Below, piece by piece: positions 1-11,790 of a stretch of 64,000 nt of DNA. The stretch covers positions 221,026 to 285,025 of the forward strand of contig MNCI01009293.1 of NCBI GenBank assembly GCA_015680685.1, in the 5' to 3' direction. The first letter of the stretch is position 1. Each line of letters opens with the position of its first letter. The translations under genes and the position numbers were made by a program. The notes under the pieces were generated by a model. The model ran no database searches. It saw only the letters and a program-made list of their open reading frames with translations, and was not told the DNA's origin. The stretch is from Gnetum montanum (taxonomy: Eukaryota; Streptophyta; Gnetopsida; Gnetales; Gnetaceae).

Positions 1-425
1 TCTATGGTCTTTGCTGCCCTCAACCAAAAGTCTCATGAATTAACCTTCATCACCATCCTACCATCATTGCTAAGCTTATACTTTATTTTTGTTACTATAT
101 TTTGTAACATGACATTCAAAAACTCTAATACAATAACTTACATGTTAAGAATATGCCTTTGCTTATGTTAAAAAGATAAGATTAAATGGTCCCATATATT
201 ATGATGCATGAATGGGTTTACCATTGTTGAAGTAGCCTATCAAAATTAGTGAAATATAAATGAAAGAAAAGAAAGTTTAGTTATTTTGACTTCATTTCTA
301 TGTAAGTACAATTAAAACTTTTTCACAAAGCTATGTAATTACTATTCAATATTTTTCATTTTTTAGCATCATTTTAAATTTCTTATCTAATAATTACTAG
401 CATTAAAAACTATTTACAATGCATC
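1..425. repeat. Dispersed AT-rich repeat, copy A
   Basis: This stretch is closely similar, in the same orientation, to 54,115-54,530; both contain the run CTCATGAATT then ACCTTCATCACCATCC and continue in parallel to the words TTTACAATG. Copy A continues past that point with CATCAATTTTAG, whereas copy B is cut there by the LTR of element U, so copy A shows what the unoccupied site looked like. No coding potential is visible and the repeat class is unknown. The left end runs off the window. Confidence 0.7.
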
Positions 426-836
426 AATTTTAGTGCCATCAAAAATATTTTTGGTCACATGGTAAGTTTTTTAAAATCTAATCATTATTATTCCTAAGCT
501 AATCATCAAACAATAATAATGTCTTCTATTAAACAATGGTGGGAAGATGGAACAATGATTTCAAATTGTAAAATAGTAGAAACTCTCAGACATGGAACTT
601 GTTAAGTCAATAAATTTATAAAATACATATTATTTTAATTTAAAAATATTGGGGAAAGAAAAATTCATCCTAATTAACTTTCATGGACTAGTATATCAAG
701 TTAGCATTTCTTGTTAAAATAATAGATTTAGTGTCAAACATTGATTTAAACAACTTTTACTAGTAATAATGCTTAATCCTCTATAGTGTAAAGAACTTGT
801 AAAAATGTATCATTGAAATGTCAAAGATCAACACTT
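426..836. other. AT-rich sequence, nothing recognised
   Basis: No open frame of useful length, no RNA gene and no convincing repeat is visible here. Confidence 0.5.
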
Positions 837-989
837 TGTTGGATTTTTACTTTTGCATAAAAAGTGTTTTGACATCAAAGCTAACATGAATATTAACCAA
901 GGATACCTAAAAACTATACTAAAAAGCTATTCATTAGTTATAGATACTACTTTGAGTAGGCTAAAAGCTTGGTTTCCACACAAGATTTG

Positions 990-1345
990 TAATTTTGGCT
1001 AAGAGACCAACTACTAGTTGCTTGGACTCTTTGACAAAAAATAAATAATTGTTGTCATAATAAAATTTTTTGAACATTGGATCATGAGATGAATTTTTTC
1101 ATGGAGATTATTATTTTGGCTAAGAGGCCTATTACAAGTTGGCTAAAATTTGTCACAAAAAATAATATAATTATTGTCATAATGTCAAAGGATAAACATT
1201 TTCAAGGAAATTATTATGGATATGTAATGGCTCCACCAATAACATTAAATTTTGTCATGGAAAATAAAAGGATATTATCATAACACCAATGGATAAACAT
1301 TTTCAAGGGAATTATAGATATGTAATGGTTTAGCCAATAAATGAT
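990..1345. repeat. Degenerate local duplication, about 100-120 bp units
   Basis: TTTTGGCTAAGAG occurs at about 993 and 1,115, each followed by a tract with CAAAAAATAA and TTGTCATAAT. GGATAAACATTTTCAAGG occurs at about 1,191 and 1,291, each followed by a similar tract ending in ATATGTAATGG. The open frame that starts at 1,077 lies inside this duplication and resembles no protein I recognise. Confidence 0.6.
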
Positions 1346-2774
1346 GGACTTTTCACATAAATTATTATAATGTCTAAGTCAACTGCCAATACAACATTTA
1401 AGACCAAACAACTTCCACGCTAAAAAATATTTAACACTAGTTTTGATTTTCTCCAACATGAAAAATAATTCTTAGTAAATCAATTATGGGATTTTATTAA
1501 TTAAAAAAAGTTCTCTTGTCATATAATGGATATATATCATTGACATTTAGCTAAACTAGTTGTAAAACATCTATAGAAAGAAGAAATTAATCATAGTATC
1601 TCTCATTAAAAGTTTTTTCTTAGATTTTTCTTCCAATAGAGGATCATCTTCCAATGGAGGGTCATGGAGGTGAAATGACATTGAAAAATGTAATAAATCA
1701 ACACTTTTAATATGTGTGAGCACTCTACATAAATTAATCTATGCATCTTAAATAGTTCAAATCGAGATAATTTAAAGAAAAATAAGAAGATGTATCAATT
1801 ATATTTTAAGGAACCAAGATAATAGAGTATGCAACATAGATTTAGTTATTATTTCTATACACTCATAATACTATCAAATGTAAAGATTAGAAAATATTTA
1901 TTTATTCATGGTTATTTGTAACCAGTAAGAAATAAGTGTAGATTAATGTGCATATAAAAATAAAAAGAATTATGAAATTAAAATTAAAATTTTGTTAAGT
2001 TCATTCATATTTGATTTTGAAAGTGTCCATGTTAGGAGTTTTAAAAATATTATAAATAAATATTTTAAGTATTTTTTTAATGAATTTTAGAACAAATTAG
2101 TTAGACTATCAAGTATTATGTACCACTTATATTTGATATGCTAAAATATGAGAAATTGTAAGAAAGAATAATGTTCATCTTCAATAATATTATCCTTCAT
2201 AATGAGCATAGGTCATTAGCCAGTTGGTTAGCTTACATAGCTTTGTATTCATAGTTGCTAAGTTCATAGTAGATTGTATTAGGATGAAAATAATTCAATT
2301 GAGAAACTCAATATTAAATAGGGATATCCATACTTTCCCACTTTGTTTAGTATCTTCATTGATGAATTTGAACAACTAATTTAAAAATTATTTACAAAGT
2401 ACTAAATTTATTTAGAACATATGTTAGCATACTACTTTTTGCATAAAATGTGGCTTTGATCTCTTCTTAGGTTAAAGGATGATCATTTATGTTTATTATA
2501 TTTTATAATTTTTGTATTGAATCTAGAATCAAAGTAAATGTTCACTAGAAAAAGTAATGATATGTGATGCTAGAGTCTTATCAAAGATCTATATAACACT
2601 ACAAATCTTTCTCTTGCTTGAGATGAGAACAAAGGTAAAAGTCTCAACTACGACAAGTGATGGTAGTAAATCCAACTATGACTATAGAATCCCTATTAAT
2701 TAGTATAGGGACACCCCTTCTAATCTCCTTTTTCTTTCCCTATAGATGATTTTTGCAAGTTTTGAATGCTAGAA

Positions 2775-3054
2775 AGATGTCTTGAAGGTCCAGGAGACAT
2801 CTTGACTAAGAGCTGAGTCTTCACAAGATACATCTAGTCAGTGTAGGAGACATTTGGTAGGAAGTGGAGACATCTCTTCTAGAATTAAGATGTCTCAGGT
2901 GAGATGTTTCTTACACAATAGACACATCTTTGGTAAGATCTTTGCCAAAAGAGAGATGTCTCCCATGTAGTAAAGACATCTTTCAAAAGGTAGAGATGTC
3001 TCTTCCAAATTCTTGGATTTATAGAAAGATGTCTTTGCAAGCGTAGACATCATC
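2775..3054. repeat. Cluster of AGATGTCT / AGACATCT motifs
   Basis: About a dozen copies of AGATGTCT or its complement AGACATCT, some with one mismatch, lie in 280 bp at irregular spacing and in both orientations. Examples are at 2,775, 2,792, 2,877, 2,888, 2,954, 2,973, 2,993 and 3,027. The cluster lies inside the candidate long LTR, some 500 bp before its right end, so it could be an enhancer-like U3 array. This is inference from density alone. Confidence 0.6.
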
Positions 3055-3702
3055 CATACAATTGAGAAAACTTTTGATTTGGTAGTTCCAAAGTGGTAAA
3101 AAAATCAAAAAAAGAGGAAAAATAATGAAACAACTATAATCTTCTTGAGGAAAGATTCCTAGGTTTCTTATCTCCTATTTCCCATAAATATTGTATGTTG
3201 TTTCATGTTTTGAGATGATGAGAGTTTAGGAGAATGGTAGGAGAGCACAAATTTGCGAGTACATGATTGTGTATGAAGCTCTATGATCAAATTGTGTATG
3301 TGTTTGGCTTGTGTGTGTCTCTAGTATGCTTATGTGAGTTGGATCTCATTTGGTTGTACCTTGCATTGAGAATAATTACTATGTGATTGTAGATCCTCAT
3401 GCTCAACAATGTTGTTTGAGTGTAGGGAGTGATTCAGATGTTCGTGGATTGTAAAACTGGTAATTGTAATCTTTATTACATTAATTGAAGATAGCTAGTT
3501 TTTTTATTTTCTAGCATATTGATTATTTTTCATAATATTTAGAGTTAGTGGGATTTGAAGGTTAAAATAGACAAAGTGCACCTAATCCAACATTATTAGT
3601 ATTAGCACATTAGGTTGATTATTGCTTGGAAATTTGGTTGTGGATTTTTGTCAATTTCAGATAGTGCTTAAAAAGAAATAGGTTCAAGCCCTAAATAGAG
3701 AC

Positions 3703-4245
3703 ATGGAGAGCATGAAGTTTGCCTTTCACCTAATGAATGCTTAATTAGATGAGATTAGTAGCAAGGTAGATAAGAATGTGTGTCCTCGCCATATTTAGGC
3801 TCACAAAGATGATGAGTAGTCATGTTTGAATGGTGATGAAGAAGTTCCTTAGCCTAGTGAAAGGGGAATAGATGATGAGAAAGGACCATTCAGCTATGGG
3901 AGTGTTGGAACCCATAAGCCAAGAATTCCAATGGAAAGGAATCCACTTCCTCAGATCAAAGTTCTAAGAGCTTCATCACTAACATCAACTTCTTCTCATG
4001 GCAAGCTTAACAATGAGTATGAAGCAAGGTTTTCTAGGATGTTTAGAAATGATGCTAGACTTCCATACATAGAATTGAAGACTTTCAATGATGTAGATAT
4101 CACCAATGCTTTCTCAATTTTCCTGGAGGTACTTGATAAGCACTTTGAGTTGGAAGAAGTAACAAACAAATTAAGGATACCTATTGTGAATCTAGATTAG
4201 AAGGCATGTATTCTACTTGGTGGAAAAAGGAGTCCTAAGCTTTTT
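3703..4245 (+). pseudogene. Broken gag of an LTR retrotransposon
   Basis: One frame reads from ATG at 3,703 to 4,200 through in-frame stops at about 3,742, 3,796, 3,817 and 3,850. The last third (3,931-4,200) is open and holds FNDVDITNAFSIF, LDKHFELEE and LRIPIVNLD. Just after 4,200 a one-base shift gives YSTWWKKES. The order, an interaction segment then a hydrophobic stretch and a WW pair, is what Ty3/gypsy-type gag proteins look like. The stops are TAG/TAA, as expected where Gln codons lost a C. It differs from the gag relics elsewhere in the window, so it belongs to another family. Family assignment is by eye only. Confidence 0.5.
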
Positions 4246-4940
4246 AAAGGAAAAATGATCAACCCATTAGAGATTGAATTCTAATGAAATATTGGCTAAG
4301 TAGAAAATTTGAATAGTCTCATTAAAGGCAAGAGACAATCATGAAGTTAAAATTTGTTGGTTTTTTAGAGTAGAAGATAATAATTTATCATTTTTATATA
4401 ATAAAATCTTATTTTAATAAATTATTGAAAATTTTGGATTGATGGAAAGTTGTAATGGTATTTCATCCCCAATCCATATATATAATTTTTAGGATTTTTT
4501 TTATTATTAGGACTATATTGTGTTATTTTTAGTAAACTTTGTCTCACATATATATATCTAAGGCATCTCTTGAAAATTTTTATTAAGAAATAAGCAATGT
4601 AATTTCAAAAATAATTTTAATATTTCATCATTAATTCATCAATCTTTCAGAAATTCATCAATTCATCAACTTCATTCATTATTATTTACTCAATCTTAGA
4701 AGTTGAATAATCAGAATTGGGGGGCATTCACTATTTCTTGTGAGAGTTGAATCCATCTTCTACTTTCAATTCTAAGATGAGGAAAACTTAAGCAAAGATT
4801 GTTAATAGCATTTTGACACTTGATTGGAACTTAGAGATAGTGAGCTTTTGGATCTAGTTTATTAGATCTAATGTAATGTAAATAAAAAGTGTTTCTTGCC
4901 TTCTATATTATACCACATCTGTGTTAGAAACTTCTACTGA
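4246..4940. other. AT-rich noncoding sequence
   Basis: No gene is seen. There is a run of ATTCATCAA-like words at about 4,630-4,680 and a TATA-like CCATATATATAATTT near 4,475, so part of this could be LTR or leader of the same element as the gag relic, but no terminal repeats were found. Confidence 0.35.
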
Positions 4941-5660
4941 GCTAGTTGGTGAATATGCTTAGGATTTTTCTACATGCCTTTCCAAGAGCTATTCCATGTT
5001 CTCAACCATACATTCTTTAAAATACCATCAATGGTCTCATGAATCCTTAATATCTACTTTAGAGAATTTATCTTGCCTTGAGATACGTAAGCTATGAGTG
5101 TTTTTAATGAATGAATTAGCACAAGGCTTTTGCTTCTAAAGGTAATAAATCATATTCACATAATGATATTGAGTTAGATGTTTGTATTTTCATCTTTAAG
5201 ACATTGATAAAAAAAATTTTTTACTCTTTCAATATCTTTCCAAAGTTTAGCACTAAGTATAGATCCCCAAATAATACATCCATACAATATAGTAGGATAG
5301 ATGATAGTTTGAAAAATTTCTTTTCTAAAGTTCCAAGTTCACAGCCATAAATCCTTGCACCTTCAATACTATTCTTTCTTTGATGCATCTTTTCCACATG
5401 TAATTATTTATATAAATACAATGCAAATATTTAAAAGGATCTACTATTTGCACATTGGTACTCCAAAATGAAAGTTATAATAGGTATTTCCTGAATCCCA
5501 AATCATCAATTTGGTTTTATCCACATTCACTTGAAGACTAGATGAATGATAATACTTTTCTTAATTTTGCAATATATTTTGCATAACTTCTTTAGTAATG
5601 GAAATCAAGGCAATATCATTTGCATATAAAAGAAGATTCACTGCTTAGAATCCAATTCAA
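4941..5660 (-). pseudogene. LINE (L1-like) reverse transcriptase relic
   Basis: Read on the minus strand from about 5,645, the sequence gives LLLYANDIALISITKEVMQ, then LQVNVDKTKLMIWDSG, then FHFGVPMCK. Further on, near 5,300, it gives LLYGCIIWGSILSAKLWKD. YANDIALIS is the YADD catalytic box of non-LTR reverse transcriptases with one Asp changed to Asn. The VDKTK(L)M and (V)LLYGCIIWG segments are the usual C-terminal landmarks of plant L1-type LINEs. Frames are broken by stops and shifts. No endonuclease domain, poly(A) tail or target duplication was found, so this is a 5'-truncated fragment of uncertain limits. Confidence 0.72.
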
Positions 5661-5964
5661 ATTAGATTGTTTGGGATTCATTGCTTCCATATTAAATTAT
5701 AATAAGAGAAAGGTCCAAGGTCTAAACCTTAAGAGACATGAGACATAATAAAACATGTATACTTACTAAGATATAAAAGAGTCCAGCCTTATAATTACAT
5801 AAAGGGCTGTTACAAGGTATATTATATTCTAGCTTATAGGCATATACATCATGATGTTTTAATCATAAAATACCCATGCAAGTAAATAAGGGATCAAAGG
5901 TTCAAACCTAAAGAAAAATAATTAGACTATACTAGTATAAACTACTAGTAATGTACAATATATT
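5661..5964. other. AT-rich sequence, nothing recognised
   Basis: The sequence holds a GGTTCAAACC word near 5,893, similar to a tRNA B box, but without a matching A box at the right distance. No gene is visible. Confidence 0.35.
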
Positions 5965-5969
5965 ATTAA

Positions 5970-6542
5970 TGTGACATCTTGTCCCTGAATGTCATGGAAA
6001 ATGTCAAATATATGTTATATTAGACATTATATGCAAGAAGATAATATACTAAACGTTAAATCTATGTAACATTTGAATTTAAGCATCAAGGAAATAATAG
6101 GGAAAATGTAGAAAAGAAAAGAAAAGAATGTTTTATTGATATGGAATAGAGTTTCTAGATCATGCTCTGAGAGTGTTCCTTAGGGTTTTCTTCCTTCAAC
6201 ATCTATCCCTTGGAGGAAATCTAGCACTATTACCATGGTTAGGCCTATCATTAGCTAGAAGGGATGGCCAGTCCTCTTCCTATCCTACTTCACCTGGTTC
6301 CCATGACATGCTTGTATTGACTCCACCACCTCATGCTAGCATGACCTCTACGCCTAGGTATAAATGCCTTTGGTAAAACCCCCAAAGGTCACCTCAAGAG
6401 ATATGTCCATTATTATAATGTGTCCTTTTGGGTTCCAATTGCAATTGCCCTTGTTGGTCTTGTTACCATAATGATAACACTTGTTATGAAGAGGCACCAT
6501 CTTCATTATGTAGCAACATCATTTGGGAATGGGGATGTTACA
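5970..6542 (+). mobile_element. Solo LTR with perfect 5-bp target duplication
   Basis: The element starts TGTGACATC and ends GATGTTACA, an inverted terminal repeat with one mismatch. It is flanked on both sides by ATTAA (5,965-5,969 and 6,543-6,547). A TATA-like GGTATAAATGCC near 6,357 suggests plus orientation. There is no internal region, so it most likely arose by LTR-LTR recombination. Its ends differ from the TGATGAG...CTCATCA ends of the main family, so it is a different family of LTR element. The frames at 6,173 and 6,420 fall inside it and are not considered genes. Confidence 0.82.
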
Positions 6543-6547
6543 ATTAA

Positions 6548-6649
6548 TATAATATATTCAATCATACCCTTATGCTTAAGAACCAAACATAAAAAAATAA
6601 ATAACAAATCTAAGATCCTAGGTTCAAAACACCAATGTGTTACAAATTG
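6548..6649. other. Short AT-rich join between solo LTR and gag relic N
   Basis: Similarity to the gag of the other elements fades out at about 6,650. The remainder is unassigned. Confidence 0.35.
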
Positions 6650-7725
6650 ACCCTCATTTCTAATAGTCTTCGTTGGGCATAAATTTTAAGGATTTCATAG
6701 GTTTAACTTCTAAGCTCATTTATGATGTCTCTTAATTATTTCCATTGAGAAAAATCATGGCCTTGGCACCTATGAAACAATGAGTAATACCTACCTAAAG
6801 TTGCATCAAAGAACTCATGATTATTTTGTCTCCATCCTTGAATCTATTTTTTTATATTAGACACATGGAAGCACATTTGGTATTTGCATTAAATAGCTCT
6901 AACATCATATGTCACCTTTTGATGAATTCTAGTTTCAATGATTGGTACTAACTCTCTTCTTCTTTTATGATTTTTCCTAGAAACAATTTAAGCTTTTGCC
7001 AATCATTTTCTATATTTTGCAAAGCACTGACATCATGGAAGACCTATAAATGATGCTTTAGGTCCACATTGTAGCCTCCCTCAAACTTAGGGATATTGTT
7101 CATGTTAAGCCACTTGATGCAACTTTCCCTCTAATGTTTGGTAGAAATGTAAATAGCCTCATTGATGTTGATCATGCTCCTTGTTGCTAGAAGAGATTCA
7201 TCATAATCATCTAATTCATTATGGTCCCTATCATGACCATGACTTCTTTTGTGTTATTTTTTATGTCTTCTAGCATGTCTATGCCCTTGTTCTCTATCTC
7301 TCACATTCACATCCTTTACCGTTGTTCATGGTTTAACCTCTTTTACTCTCTCTAGATCATCTATCATCACCTCTTCATTTGTATCCATGATCATCCTCAT
7401 CAAAGCTTGATAACGAGGATGATAAAGATGAAAAAGAACTTGGAGGACCATGTTGGCTTACTCTCTTATTGTGACACCTTAGATTATCTTTTAGTGGCTT
7501 GGAGGCCCTCCTTACATTGGGTCTTGTTCTCAACTTTCCTTGGTTGCTTGCCCAGGCTAAGCATAGCCACAGGTTACCTACATTGCTTACATTAAATAGG
7601 GGAGGATTCTAGCATTGAGATCTCTCTAAATGATAATCAATATACTCCTCTTCAAATAATGAGGTTAATGAGATAGTAGCTCCTTTTCCCTTAGCTACTT
7701 CATTGCATGCCTCCATGAAATAGTC
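6650..7725 (-). pseudogene. Element N: C-terminal part of broken gag
   Basis: On the minus strand this gives a charged His/Arg/Asp-rich tract near 7,250-7,330, then DESLLATRSM, then NMNNIPKFEGGYN near 7,080-7,120. These match the gag relics of R, Q and S. Similarity continues to about 6,650, aligning with M gag around 46,450-46,900. The N-terminal part of the same gag lies at 48,866-49,190, on the far side of element M, which split it. Many stops and shifts are present. N is the outermost recognised layer of the nest; its pol and 3' LTR were not found. Confidence 0.7.
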
Positions 7726-7730
7726 TTGGT

Positions 7731-8590
7731 TGATGAGCAACGAGGCACCCCTATGTCCAACCATATGAATCACAAGCATTCATGCATGATATAGTCAAAT
7801 TCCGTAGACCTTAAGTTCTTAAGTACACTAGTTCTAAGACGTAAAATCTAATTGAAACAATTGTTGTCTTCTTAGTTCCACTTGGGAGGTACAAGTATTT
7901 GGTTAAGTGCAACTAAGGTATATGATTTTTATCATTTTGTATTTTATAAGTTTAATCACCTAAAGCAAGAATGAAAGGTATAAGAATTTAATATCTAATT
8001 AATCTACTGCCTAGCTAGCCTAACACAAGTACCCATTTCCACTCCCTGAACACATCTTGAACACATGTAGCACTACTAGGTTACCAAACATTAAGCATTT
8101 CTGGGTTACCAAGTGCTACACATATACTGTAAGTGGTCATGCTTGTGTTCATTAACAATTGGAAATTAACTACTTAATAAACATTTATTAAAGTAAAGTG
8201 CATGAATAATAGATGCATTAAAGGAAACATTAATCTATTCTCAATGTTGCAAGGATTATCAAAAGGGCTCATCTTTATTCCCATCACACTACTATGCACA
8301 AGTACATCAGTGCTTGAATAAAGGTTTGTATACACTCAAACTCTTGTTGTAGGCACTCAAAAATATTCTAACTCTGGAATGACTAAATAGTAGGAACTTT
8401 GCTACTCTATGCAAAAACAGATGAAAACTACTTGAAAATTATGAGCCTAAGTGCTATATTTATAGGCTAGCATATACCCCACGATATCAGATATTCAATA
8501 GCAGGTCTTGGACTTTGATATTAGGTATCCAATATCAAGGCTTTGATATTGAATATCCAATATTAGAGAATGTCAAAATACAATTCATCA
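7731..8590 (-). repeat. Element M 3' LTR
   Basis: The left edge TGATGAG and right edge TTCATCA (minus-strand start) are inverted termini. It is alignable over its length with 48,030-48,860, clearly diverged by eye. The U3 head (about 8,480-8,575) is made of GATATC/GATATT/CCAATATC palindromic words. The minus-strand TATA box reads as CTATATTTATAGG on the plus strand near 8,453. Confidence 0.88.
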
Positions 8591-8600
8591 TACCCCCATG
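8591..8600 (-). promoter_or_regulatory. Polypurine tract of M
   Basis: The minus-strand sequence is CATGGGGGTA directly before the 3' LTR. The same tract with the same upstream AGTTTTCATTC block precedes the 3' LTRs of P, Q, R and U. It should prime plus-strand DNA synthesis. Confidence 0.75.
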
Positions 8601-8907
8601 ACTGAATGAAAACTTATTCTTGAGTGAAGAAGAGCATAAATAAGTTTCTTACAAAATATTGAGTAGGTATGGGATTATTGATGGAACAAATAGACTCTAA
8701 GTGTCTGAGTATATGGTGTTACAATCTCTTAAAAAAGTGGGTGTTTGTGACAATAGAATTGAACACCCTAGACAAAACTAACATCAAACTCCTCTTACCA
8801 ACTGAAGAGCAAGGGAGAAGATCCAACGATCATGAATGCTCCTCATCATAAGGTACTGCTACTTATCTTTTGGTGAAGATAGTTCCATTTCTAGTTCACA
8901 CTTCCTA

Positions 8908-8935
8908 CTACAACATAACAAAATCACGGATTAGT
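8908..8935 (-). other. Conserved splice-acceptor-like site of M
   Basis: On the minus strand CACTAATCC, then GATTTTGTTATGTTGTAG, then an exon-like start TAGGAAG. The aligned places in P (39,857), Q (23,023) and R (32,954) also end in AG after the same CTAA-type word and T-rich run. After the site M and P share AACTATCTTCACC or its one-base variant. Splicing is inferred, not seen. Confidence 0.45.
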
Positions 8936-10374
8936 GTGCAATGTGTAACATATAGCTTTGAAGTTCCTTATCTCATCAATGGTTATACATGGATGAGTTG
9001 TGATTATGGTGAATTGATTTAGTTAATAGTGTTAGCAAGAAAGATTGACAAATAGGATAAAATGAATAAGTGGTGCATTAAATTTGAAAAAGTTCAAATA
9101 AGATGAAATGCTTGAAGAGGGTTTAAGAATTCACAATAATAAAAATAAAATTTCACTAAACAACAATATGAACATGTGCACAATTGGATGTCATTGATGA
9201 GGTAAAAAAAGGATTTGATTGTAAGGATGTCCAAGGGTAAAGAATTTAACTAACCCAACCAATGTATGCAAGTGTGTCCACCCCAAAGTAGGCATAGGCC
9301 TTTTATTACCCTTGCATAACGTCAAACCAAGGAGTCCATGGGCTCCATGGATGATTAATGGTAATGGAAAGTTAAATACAAAAACCCAAAAGAAACTAAT
9401 GAAGAATTTTGACACATCAAACTAGGACATCGAACAAGAAAATGAAACCAGTAGTGAGGTGAGATGTGAAAACCATAGATGGATGAGAGAGAGTGGAATG
9501 AAGTTCCTGATTAAGGTCACACGAAGTCCCTTGTGAGTTTTAGGGTTAAACGACTTGATAAAATCCATCTTTAGTCTAGACCAAAAACAACCATGTTTAG
9601 TGACTTTGCATCGCCATTCTAAGGCCAGTCTACCCCCCCTAAGACATAAGAGTGCTTCCATATAACAACCACCATTCCTTATTAAAGAAGAAAAGAGAAG
9701 TAGGAAATCAGGAAGGGCTTTAGTTAGAGAAGACCTTCAAGTATGGGTAACATGTCTTTCTAGTTCCATAACCAGTGCTTCTAGCTCATTTATTTTGTCT
9801 AAGGGATGTTCTTTGAATTCCCATCAATTTTTTTTTTTTAATAGGAACCACACCATGCAAAGACTTATTCAACTTCCTTTTATTGGTCAACATGGAATAA
9901 TAAGAAATCCATGAAAACACACATGCACCAAAGTAATCAGAAAAGAACAAAGAGTACTAAATTCCCTTGAAGTCACACCCTATTCAAAACTTTGAATCCT
10001 TTCCAAATTTGAAAACTACCAAAGTCACAAATTTGTTAAATTTTTATTAATTAAAAAGGGACTACACATTCCTAAAATAAGAAAAACCATAGATTTCATG
10101 GATGGGTGGATGTTGTGGATCCACTTCCTATTACATGAAAAAGAAAACATGTCCTAATTATCCTTGAAAAAATTCAAAGCTAGAATCCAAATACCAACAA
10201 TCAAATAACTGAATAGTACATACCACCATCAAGCAACAAATTACCACTATGCTTGGCACTTATTAACAAAAAATTTGAAAATCACACCAAAATAGAAAAA
10301 ATATAAAAGAAAGTGTAAAATATTCAAGAAATAGCAAATGTACTAATCATGGTGTAAAACAAAAATTAGAAAAG

Positions 10375-10470
10375 ATTAATAACATGAAAACAAGAAGATG
10401 TAAAATAAAGAATGTGTAAAACAAAAAATCATAAAAGTAACAAGGTGTAAAACAAAAAGATGAAAAACTA
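10375..10470 (-). repeat. T-rich microrepeat block of M
   Basis: On the minus strand TTTTTGTTTTACAC-like units are repeated several times. The same block follows integrase in Q, P, R and U. Confidence 0.6.
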
Positions 10471-10735
10471 AGGAGCCACTTATATAGTTAGCATGGATGG
10501 TCATCTTCCCCACAACTAAGTTAAAAGGAGGAGATCCAAAATATTGAGAGTGATTGACCATCCTATGAGGCATTTGTTGTATTAGTTGGCTTATGCTCAT
10601 GGAAAGGTTTGATTTGTTGTATGTTGACCAGCTATTTCTTGTTTGGGCTCTCAGGTTTGTAGATCATCATGGCCTCATAAGAAAAGGTTTCATAAATTAT
10701 ATAAGGTCCTTCCCACAATGTTTGGAACTTAGTTC

Positions 10736-11790
10736 ATTGAGGTACATGTGTGGGATTCCAATAGAGAACCTTATCTTTGGGTTGAAATTTGACTTTCTTG
10801 ATTTTAAGGTCATGGCTCTTTCTGTTGAATGCCTTGTGCAACTTGTTAGATGATAGAGCCATTAATTGGTTTTCATCTAGCAAGTTGAGATATATTAATC
10901 TTTCTTTTTGTGCTAGACTCAAGTCAAGGTTGAGGTCATAGGCTGTTGAAAGTGTGTGAAGCTCAAATTTAATAGGAAGTATTGGTAAGTTTTCATACAC
11001 TAGATCATAGGGAGAATAGCCTATAGGAAGTGTCCATATTAAGTGGTAGGCATAAAGGGCATCATTGAGTTTCATGTTCTAGTATTTCTTATATTTGTTG
11101 ATAGTTCTTGTTAGAATTCTTATGATTTTCCTATTGGTAACCTTAGCTTGACCATTGGCTTAGGGAGGGTATGATGTTGTGAGTTTATGTTCAACCCCTA
11201 GGCATTGCATGAGCTTTAGAAAAGTAGTGCCTATAAAATGAGCTTCATTATCAGAAATTAATGCACATGGCATACCAAACCTATTTACAACATTTTTTTT
11301 GTACAAACTAAGGAGCAGTAGAAGATGTATAGTTGATGACAGCTGCTGCTTTTGCCAATTTCGTACAATAGTCAATAGCAACTATGATGTATGCCTTTTC
11401 ATTTGACATGGGTGTGATGGGAGCCATGAAATCAATGCCCTAGATGTTGAAGGGTTCTAGTGGTTGAACCCATTATTGAGGTCCCTCCATTCAAGTAATC
11501 ATTCCACCATCTTGTTGGCAGTGTTCACAAGAGTGGACATATTAATGAACATCCTTAAAGATTATTGGACAATAGTACCCTACCATCAAGATTTTAATGG
11601 TTGTGCATCCCCCAGCATAGTGGCATCTACAAGGACCTTCATGAGCATACTAGAGAATGTGTAGTTGATTAGCATCAAGGACATATAATCAAACTAAGCC
11701 ATTTGAGCACACCTTGTAGAGGTGTCCATTGATCTTCATAAAGTGTTTTACCTAGTGAAGAAACTATTATTTCTTTTGGTGATCCAATCC
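10736..11790 (-). pseudogene. Element M integrase relic
   Basis: The minus strand carries the core-domain remains GIDFMAP near 11,430 and FGMPCALISDNEAHF then LMQCLGVEHKLTTSYPP at 11,160-11,290. The C-terminal part at 10,734-11,075 reads NDALYAYH, WTLPIGYSPYDLVYE and DKVLYWNP. The first two Asp residues of the DDE triad are present, but Gly after the second is changed (SDNE). The N-terminal HHCC zinc region is frame-broken. There is no chromodomain, as expected for Athila/Tat. The integrase would join the cDNA to host DNA; this copy is dead. Confidence 0.85.

Larger units (their letters stand above)
837..3592 (+). mobile_element. Candidate long 5' LTR of an unrelated LTR element
   Basis: The stretch begins TGTTGGATT and ends AATCCAACA, a perfect 9-bp terminal inverted repeat with the usual TG...CA ends. 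Four bases past the end, TTAGTATTAG at 3,596-3,605 resembles the tRNA-iMet primer site TTGGTATCAG apart from transitions. A gag-like relic follows from 3,703 on the same strand, in the order expected for LTR, primer site, gag. The implied length of about 2.75 kb is long for an LTR, no second LTR is in the window to confirm it, and a 9-bp inverted match can arise by chance. Treat as a hypothesis. Confidence 0.33.
8601..10735 (-). other. Element M noncoding 3' region
   Basis: This lies between the end of integrase and the polypurine tract and aligns in blocks with Q (21,076-22,465), P (38,401-39,858) and R (31,525-32,955). One anchor is the 9,452-9,560 stretch on ATGGATGAGAG and GTGGAATGAAGTTCC. 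No open frame of M's own is maintained; the frames at 9,191-9,661 are not shared in frame by the other elements. It contains two acceptor-like sites (8,908 and 10,128). Confidence 0.6.

Noticed and set aside
2205-2250. TTAGCCAGTTGGTTAGC, like a tRNA A box
   Set aside because: No B box, no acceptor-stem pairing; not a tRNA gene.
6420-6650. Short frame with a hydrophobic, membrane-like start
   Set aside because: It lies across the end of the solo LTR and its flank, with no relative elsewhere.
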